Source of the DNA: Thamnocephalis sphaerospora
Taxonomy: Eukaryota > Zoopagomycota > Zoopagomycetes > Zoopagales > Sigmoideomycetaceae
Length of the DNA stretch: 28,167 nucleotides
Reading direction: 5' to 3'
NCBI GenBank assembly: GCA_003614735.1
Contig: KZ992585.1
Span: 1 to 28,167, forward strand
Positions 21,887 to 28,167 of the stretch are shown piece after piece. Made by a program: the position numbers and the translations under genes. The notes under the pieces are model-generated. The model was given only the letters and a program-made list of their open reading frames with translations. It made no database searches and was not told where the DNA came from. The stretch's first letter is position 1. Every line of letters begins with the position of its first letter.

Positions 21887-21916
21887 GGTGACGTGGGCAG
21901 AACAAAGAAGAGGTGG
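21515..21916 (-). repeat. Arm 2 of the 402-bp inverted duplication (F-box 5' region)
   Basis: This is the reverse-complement partner of 18473-18874. Five of the mismatches cluster in one 12-bp patch that changes FHAYC to FRVYC. The remainder of the tract is almost invariant. Confidence 0.9.
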
Positions 21917-22021
21917 GCTATGTGGCATTGGATTACTGGTGCTCAGCTACGTCACGACAAGGTGTGAATCACTGTCGTCGCCAGCGTTCTTTCCCCACTT
22001 TGCTCTTCTTTACTGTCCACG

Positions 22022-22488
22022 ATGGTAGGCATGTTGTTTTTAGGTAGAATCTACACAAGCTAATCAGGCAGCGTCCGTTCTAGTCGGCACTATTCAACTT
22101 TCAGAGCCTTTTACTGGTTATTCTGCTGGTCATCTGCACTAGCGCGTATATCCGTGCTCAGGTGGGTGATGACAAACACAATGTTGCGTTGCTTGTGCTG
22201 AAACATCGTGTATGTTGGCAGGCGCCAGGAATCCTCGATCGTAACAAGGAAGGGTACGTTGGCGGCGAGGGATCTGCACGCCGCAGCTGTTCTTTACCGC
22301 ACGACTAACGCGCATTTGCAGCTTTCTTGGTTTGTTTTGGAAAGCGGCAAGAATCGGTGAGGATACAGAGCGTGCTGGCATTCGTCAGATACACCGGTTG
22401 ATACGATTTGCCTATGCTAGGAGAGCGGCTCAGTCCTTATGTAGCCATGGCGTGCGTGGCAATGGCCATCAGCATAATGGTTCAGTAG
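22022..22488 (+). CDS. TMEM167: TMEM167/Kish (Ksh1), small Golgi membrane protein
   Basis: Five small exons (22022-22024, 22084-22161, 22222-22253, 22322-22356, 22421-22488) join in frame to 71 aa (human TMEM167A has 72). The first coding exon is only the ATG, followed directly by GTAGGC. The protein reads [20 protein letters not shown], then AYIRAQAPGILDRNKEG, then FLGLFWKAARIGERLSPYV and a second hydrophobic segment. This is almost residue for residue the Kish family ([32 protein letters not shown]). Two transmembrane helices are expected at about residues 6-24 and 51-70. Kish/Ksh1 acts in the early secretory pathway at the Golgi. The gene is divergent from F-box copy 2 and convergent with Utp22. 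Confidence 0.95.
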
Positions 22489-22596
22489 TGGTATACTTTT
22501 GCAGAAGCACAGCACTGGCTTTGCGCCACATGGTGAATCGCTAACAGGAATAAATGCATTGTAACGGCTGTGTCGGGCACAATACGAAAGATGCAG

Positions 22597-25500
22597 CTAT
22601 GCTGCGGTTGCTCGGACTGATTCTATGCGAGCAACAATGCCCTCGCCGATGCGGCTCATTTCGGAGGCGATTCCAGCTAGGTTAGGCTCAACCAGCTGTA
22701 CTGGCGCCTTTTTCTTGCCCTGTAATGCAAATACGTGAGTTCTTGATGCTGCGCAGAAAGGTTCGCCATTGGCGCCTACCTCAGCCTTCGCGACTTGCGC
22801 GCTGGGCTGCGTGGAATAGCCCGTGTTGACCTTGAGCGGCTTTGCATTGAGCATTGGCCGTTTCCACACCACACCAATGACGGCACCGCCATAGCGATCG
22901 TGGAAGAAGAGCGCAATGTTGCCAAAGCAGTCCTGCAGATCGCGTAGGTAGAACTGGATAGGGTCAAAGCCAACGTGCACTGCATCCACGCTATAATCAG
23001 CATCCGACAGTGCAAGGTTTTTGTAGCGATCAGAGCGGTGCTGGTGGGCCTTCTTGCTGGCCGATGCTGCAGTCCGCTCGTAGCGCCTAGGGCACGCCGC
23101 TGGCTCCAGATGAATCAGCAGATCATAGTCTGCCATCGGAGTGACGAATAGCCGCTGTATCAAGCATTACGCGTTAACAATCCGCCATTCATGTAGCCAG
23201 CGCCGAGTCTCACCTTCAATTCATCCAAGTCGCCAGTGAGGGTGCGATCCAAGCATGCATACGAGGCCTGGGCCAAGCTACGTATCCGTGCGGCCAAGAC
23301 GCCGCCCAGGTGGCTAGCTGCTGTCCACCATGTGCCTTCTGGATCCTTTTCCGTTGCTATCACCATCTGCGCATGCAGCAGCTTTGGGTCGCTGGCAGCA
23401 TCGCGGCGCCGACGCTCTTGAAACGCGCTTGCAATTACATCGCGCTGCTGTGCCGTCATGTTACCCTCCGTGTCGACAATCAGCGGATCGCGCTTCCAGT
23501 TCCACGTTGTCAGCAGACAAAGTACACGCGCAAAACCTGTCTGACCAGTGCCTGGAGCGGACCATGGCTCCGCGTTGGTGAAGACGTGCGCGCAGATCAG
23601 CTCGACAATCTCATCCGGCACCTGCACGCCTAGAAGCATGTGTGTTGCAAACCAGCGTTTGGTCAAGCGAATAGTATCGGACAGGGCGACATGCTGCTGA
23701 CAGAGCGCCTGCAGCTGCAGTGAATGCGCCGGCGCATGCGTGAATATGCGCTGATACACGGCAAGTGCCCGAGCACAGGCATCGCGGCGTGCCGGCTTGG
23801 TGTCCACATCTTCGGCTTCGCGGCGCAACAGGGACTGCTCAGGTGTGTGCTGGATCCGGCAACGGAACACGAATCCATCTGGTGTAAACACATCCAGAAA
23901 TCCGACCGAAGCGACTTCGTTTGTATGCTCGGCTGCTGCAACAACTGCCCGGTAGCCGGCACGCAGTGCATTCAGACATTCTCGCAGCTTCAGGTAAAAT
24001 GCCGATTTCATATGCTGTATAGCGACCAGATCATCGGGCCATGCGCCGGATCGCTCAAACTGCAGCACCACCTCTGCTGGTTCCAAATAGCGCGCCGTTT
24101 CCGGAAGGCGCGACCAGCGGGAAAACTCGCGTGGCTGCGGAGGATATAGGCTGGCGTAACGCAGTGGTGCGCCGGCTGGCAACACGCTAGACACATCTAG
24201 CGGCAGGTCCTCCAGCGCCTTGATCTGCTTGGCGAGCTGGTTGAATGCTAGCATAATTGGCTGGAAGGTTGTCGCTACGGGTTTCTCTAGCGCAAGCGTG
24301 GCGGCAGTGCGTGCCGACATGCGCGTCAAGTCGGCCAGCTGCGTGCCGACAAAGTTCACGCCTGCATCAGTCGTCACTCCCAGGTGATGCTCGATCAAGT
24401 ACAGCGCCATGTCGCGCACAATAAGGCTACGATCATCATTTTGCCAGACCGCACTCTCCACAATGCTGCCGTCTTTGAAGCGACGTAGTTCTGCCTTGGG
24501 TCCCCATAGATCGCGGAAGCGCTGTGCACCCGCCGGGTCATCTTCCGGCGACGGACCCTTGTCCACCAGCCTACTGGCATTCTCGCGATCTACAATTAGA
24601 CCCACAAGCAGCTGCGTCTTCTTTTTCACCTCCAAATACGTAGGCTCCTGCCCAACCTTCCATGGTGCCGGCGCATGATACCCGCATGTCACCAGTCGTA
24701 CGCGGTTGGTCAGACCCTCCCGTAGCAACTGGCTGATGCGGCATGCTACACGTTCGGCGCGCACTACACGATCCAATCGGTTGACAGCAATGCCTGGACG
24801 GTCGCTGGCTACCGCAGACACTGGGATGCTGAAAGGTAGGTAAAATCGGCGTTAGCGACTGTGCAAAAGTATGCACAACCACATATAAAACGCACCGAAT
24901 GACATAGTCGTAGCGCACTCGGTCGTCGTTGACATGCTGCAGAAACAGCGGCTCAAATGTGTCCTTGTTGTAGTTGGTGAAGCAGCTCATGGCCAGTCTT
25001 GCTTCATGTTGCAGCTAATAGGATGCACAGCAATACATCAGCGACTGTATAGGATATCATCGTTGTCATCGCTATTCTTACTTCGTTCAGTTCGGCCAGT
25101 GACATGCCCGCTGCGAGGTTAAGATGACCAGACGGATCAACCATCACCACTTCATAGCTGCGCGTAAAATCGTCCACCGTAAACTGAAAAGTACGTCAGC
25201 CCTCGCATACCAAGTAGCCCCAGTGTATACCATTGCTCACCTCCTCGCCAGCTGACGTAGCGCACATCAAGACTGGCTTCTTTGTAAAGTCGTGTGTCGC
25301 TTTAGGCATCTGGGTTAGCGCTTAGACGGCTCAAATGCAACACAATATCTACACACCCAAAAAGTCCATGGTGCCCTTGAAAAGCTGGTAGGAGCTAAAT
25401 CCAGCAGCTAGCTTCACCTTGTCGCTTCCCTTGGCGAGCAAGAATGCCGTAAGCATCGACCAGAGGAATCCGTTAAACACTCGACCACCTTGGCCAAAAC

Positions 25501-26813
25501 CACGTTGGTGCAGCCAGACGCGAGCTAGCAGACACGCATCCACAAAGCCTGGGCATGCCTTGGCCTGGCCGTATAGGTAGGCTAGATGCTCCTTGAAAAG
25601 GGTGTCAGCAAGCAGTGATGCATTGTAGCGTGGCGTAGCCTCTGCCGGTGCGTTCTCGTCCAAGCCAACAGCCTGTGGGCGCACACAGTTGCGACCAGGC
25701 GCCAGTTTGCGTGCTGGAAACTGGTCGGCGGCCAGAGCAGGGAAAATGCGTACGCGGCAATTTAGGCTGGAAAAGTCCGTGTCGCCACCCTTGCCATTGC
25801 CAGTAAGCAGCAAAATAGGACGACGAGGATCGTTTTGCACGTAGGCGTACGACAAATCTACCGCCAGCTCATCGTCGGCCCGCTTTAGCGATGCAGCAAT
25901 CTCGGCCAGATAGTGGGCGCGCTTGTGGAAGTAGCGGTTGTTGAGAAAGTCCTTGTCCGTAAACATGTTCTACGTTCCGCAAGACGTGTAAGCTAGACAA
26001 TCATGGTGCGTCTGGTGCGCGTTCGGCGACATGCACGTACCATCGGCATCTCCACAGCCACGTCAACGTTAAAGCCATCGCGCGCGGCAACGGTAGCTTT
26101 GATAGCGTAGCTGCCTACCAAGTGCAGCGCAGCCGGACGTCTCCAAGCAAATGTATACCGCACACCGGGCTCCGGCTTTGGCTCCGGGAAAGGCGCCTTG
26201 ACGCCATCGCGTGCCAGTCGGCGGACTGCCTCCTCAAGCTGAGCGAGGACATAAGTAGGCGTTAGTATTCGTTACTCTAAGCAGATAATACTCATCAGCC
26301 ACCCACCGTGTAGCCCTCATGCTCGAGATTGCTATCAAGAATCGACTTGATCTTACGAAGCGCCGTCTCCAGCGGTGCAGCGCGCTTGTAGTTGATGCGT
26401 ACTTCGGCAAGCATTTCGTCGATTTGCAGCTTGAATACGTTGGACTTGAACAGCTCTGCTGTCTCGTTAAGTTCCTGAATCTCCTGGTTGGTCGGCGCTT
26501 TGCTGCGGTCGTGCTCGCCCGCAGCAGCAGCCTCGTTCTCCTCCTCTTCCTCGTCGCTGCTCTCTTCCACGCCTGCGTCGTGCATCTCTTCGTCTGACGC
26601 AGAATCAACGAGGTCCGACATGGCGTCGCTGTTGTCGCCACTGTCATTGCCGGCCGTCGCCGCTGCCAGCAGGTCTTCGCTGTCGTCGCTCACAAACTCG
26701 TCGTCGCTGTCCTCGGCAGCGATGGCCGCCCGCTTCGGCAGCCTGGCATGCTTCTGCATGCTGTCTAGTGCGGCGGACTCGACACGTCCCTTACGTTTCA
26801 TGGCGATTGGCAT
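22597..26813 (-). CDS. UTP22/NOL6: Utp22/NOL6 (Nrap), small-subunit processome protein
   Basis: Eight exons in transcript order: 26813-26307, 26238-26041, 25969-25357, 25320-25241, 25183-25082, 25014-24896, 24828-23214 and 23154-22597. They give about 1263 aa (human NOL6 1146, yeast Utp22 1237). The acidic Asp/Glu/Ser-rich N-terminus precedes a helix (NQEIQELNETAELFKSN). The Nrap domains follow: GFNVDVAVEMP, LLARVWLHQRGFGQGG with NGFLWSML, DPSGHLNLAAGMS, WGPKAELRRFKDGSI, LTKRWFATHMLLGVQVPDE, then ALFFHDRYGGAVIGVVWKR and IGEGIV near the end. All are diagnostic NOL6 stretches. The protein binds Rrp7 and casein kinase 2 modules in the 90S pre-ribosome during 18S rRNA maturation in the nucleolus. 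The exon 3/4 junction is ambiguous: donor at 25356 with an AAG acceptor, or donor at 25354 with the CAG acceptor before 25309. Both keep frame, differing by three to four residues. The start could be 26801. Confidence 0.94.
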
Positions 26814-26980
26814 GCGAAAAGACGGCAACAGGATGGCGATAAAAAGAAGAAAAAGAAAAAACACGAATAGACAGCAACACACGTTTTCATACACAGGCAC
26901 AAGACACAGTAGTACAACGCAGGCGAAGGCAAACATCAGCGCAGCAGGGATGGCCGGACACCATTGCTACCACGCACGGC

Positions 26981-28167
26981 TTAGGCGGCCTTGTTGGCGA
27001 TCGTGACAAAGTGCGGCATAGCGGGCGTCTCCGAAAATGTGGCACGATCCGTCACGATGGCAGGGCCGTCCTGGCTTAGGCTGGGCACCGGTGTCAGCAC
27101 CACCACAGACATGCGCCAGCGGTTTAAATTGTAGACGCCTGACTGCGAGAAGCATGCTTGCACGTATACCGTACGCTCCTCGTTCGAACGGAGCGTTCCA
27201 GTAAGATGCGTGATGCCAATCCAGTCGAAGCGTGATGCGCTAGCATCGGACTTTGTGATGGGCGCGCTGCAGAACGCCCGTTCGTTAGCAGGTGTCCACT
27301 GGCAAGCATCGTTCTTGCACGTACCCGACTTCCGGGCGTTGCGCAAACGCTTCGTCTGCCTCATCCAAATCCAGCGTATACTCTACAGTGCCGACGGCGC
27401 AGTTCTTGATGGCAATAGCCATGTCTACCAGGCAGATACTGTTGCGACGTGTGTTTGTGATTAAATAGTGCGCACGACCAGTACACCATATCAACTTACC
27501 CGTCTGCCTTAAAGTCGTGCTCAACCTCACTTGGCGACTGCACCAGCATCTTGATGGGATCTTCAACAACTAGTGCCATGCGACTGGCCACGCTCATCAC
27601 GCTGTGTCGCTTGGTGGTGGCCGAAGTGCGAACACTAAGCATGCTCATGCTGCGCCGCTTGGAGATGACACTCGAGCGACGAGAGAGCGAGCCGGTGGAT
27701 GTGCTCATGCCCGCTTCCGAATCCCGCCCAGACGAGCCGCTAAGACTCACGCCCAGCACATGGTGATGGCCTTGGTGGTCTTGCTGTGGCGTGCGCCAAA
27801 ACACCGCAAGATCGATCTCGTGGGAGGCAAAGAGTGTAAACACGTTGGGGAAGCGATCAAATACCGCACCATACGTGGCAGAGAGAGAGGTCCGGCGCCA
27901 TTGCCGGCGCGACGAGCTGAAGAAGGGCGCCACTGGCTCAACGGCAAACCGGGTTCCACGATCCTCAAAAGCGATGCGCGATGTGGCTACGTCGAGCACT
28001 GGTGGTCGCATACGCGCTGCTGCACCTTCACCCTCGCGCTCCACTCGCTCTAGGCATTCGCGCGTGTAGCGCTCAGGCGACGCGGCCTCTTGCTTATCGG
28101 ATGCAGCCGCATCACCATCGCTTTCCTGCAGTGGGCTGATGCGATAGTAAGCGTACACCATTTGGCG
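26981..28167 (-). CDS. TRAPPC8: TRAPPC8/Trs85, C-terminal part (truncated by the window edge)
   Basis: Three exons are visible: 28167-27500 (open to the window edge), 27438-27325 and 27266-26981, giving 355 residues in frame. The first contains VDLAVFWRTPQ-like IDLAVFWRTPQQDHQGHHHV, matching the TRAPPC8 segment around VDLVVLWKA ... GQHHV. A Ser/Arg-rich loop and FKADGICLVDMAIAIKNCAV (compare VPVTLLLSNCS) follow. The last exon gives FDWIGITHLTGTL, EERTVYVQACFSQSGVYNLN, matching FTWLGQTQY ... LKACFVHTGVYNL. TRAPPC8 is a subunit of TRAPPIII, which activates Rab1/Ypt1 in ER-Golgi traffic and autophagy. The N-terminal two-thirds lie outside the window. Confidence 0.88.

Noticed and set aside
22139-22381. 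80-codon minus-strand frame opposite the Kish gene
   Set aside because: It is antisense to conserved Kish exons and crosses their introns; it shows no independent signal.
26814-26936. Upstream extension of the Utp22 frame giving a hydrophobic N-terminus
   Set aside because: Utp22 is a soluble nucleolar protein; the Phe/Leu/Val-rich extension comes from an AAG/AAA-rich 5' leader and the family-like acidic region starts after the ATG at 26813 or 26801.

Overview
The window is eukaryotic nuclear DNA. Housekeeping genes are split by many short introns (about 53-103 nt, GT...AG, often with CTAAC- or TTAAC-like sequences near the 3' end), and splicing across them rebuilds complete, recognisable proteins. 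The gene set (PheRS alpha, Utp22/NOL6, TRAPPC8, membrin/Bos1, MED20, Kish, PSMG3, RFWD3, a Ki-67-like protein) and the tight packing suggest a compact opisthokont genome. My best guess is an early-diverging fungus, possibly Zoopagomycota-like. That placement is an inference from gene content and was not tested.

Layout. 1-210: 3' end of an intronless F-box-family gene (+). 211-1196: gap without a convincing gene. 1197-3749: RFWD3-type RING/WD40 ubiquitin ligase (+, nine exons). 3877-9183: the most notable gene (-, seven exons, 1628 aa). It is a Ki-67-like protein with an N-terminal FHA domain, a Ki-67/Repo-Man-type PP1-docking motif, about 18 tandem TP repeats, a poly-Thr tract and a basic RGRR-rich C-terminus with a KEN box. 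9483-9973: proteasome assembly chaperone PSMG3 (-). 10504-11489: membrin/Bos1 SNARE (-, six exons). 11960-14362: phenylalanyl-tRNA synthetase alpha (+, twelve exons). 15242-17023: a divergent F-box protein (+). 17169-18191: Mediator subunit MED20 (-). 18503-19966 and 20429-21886: two convergent F-box paralogues arranged as an inverted duplication, with a non-LTR-retrotransposon-like remnant between them. 22022-22488: TMEM167/Kish (+, five tiny exons). 22597-26813: Utp22/NOL6 (-, eight exons). 26981-28167: C-terminal part of TRAPPC8 (-), cut by the window edge.

How the genes relate. Three genes (membrin/Bos1, Kish, TRAPPC8) act in ER-Golgi traffic. Utp22 and the Ki-67-like protein point to the nucleolus and mitotic chromosomes. 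RFWD3 and the F-box genes belong to ubiquitin ligase systems. I see no operon-like logic; neighbours are divergent, tandem or convergent with gaps of about 0.1-1 kb. The F-box family differs from the rest: its coding regions are intronless, duplicated, mosaic in conservation and next to a retroelement fragment. No rRNA, tRNA or CRISPR array was recognised.
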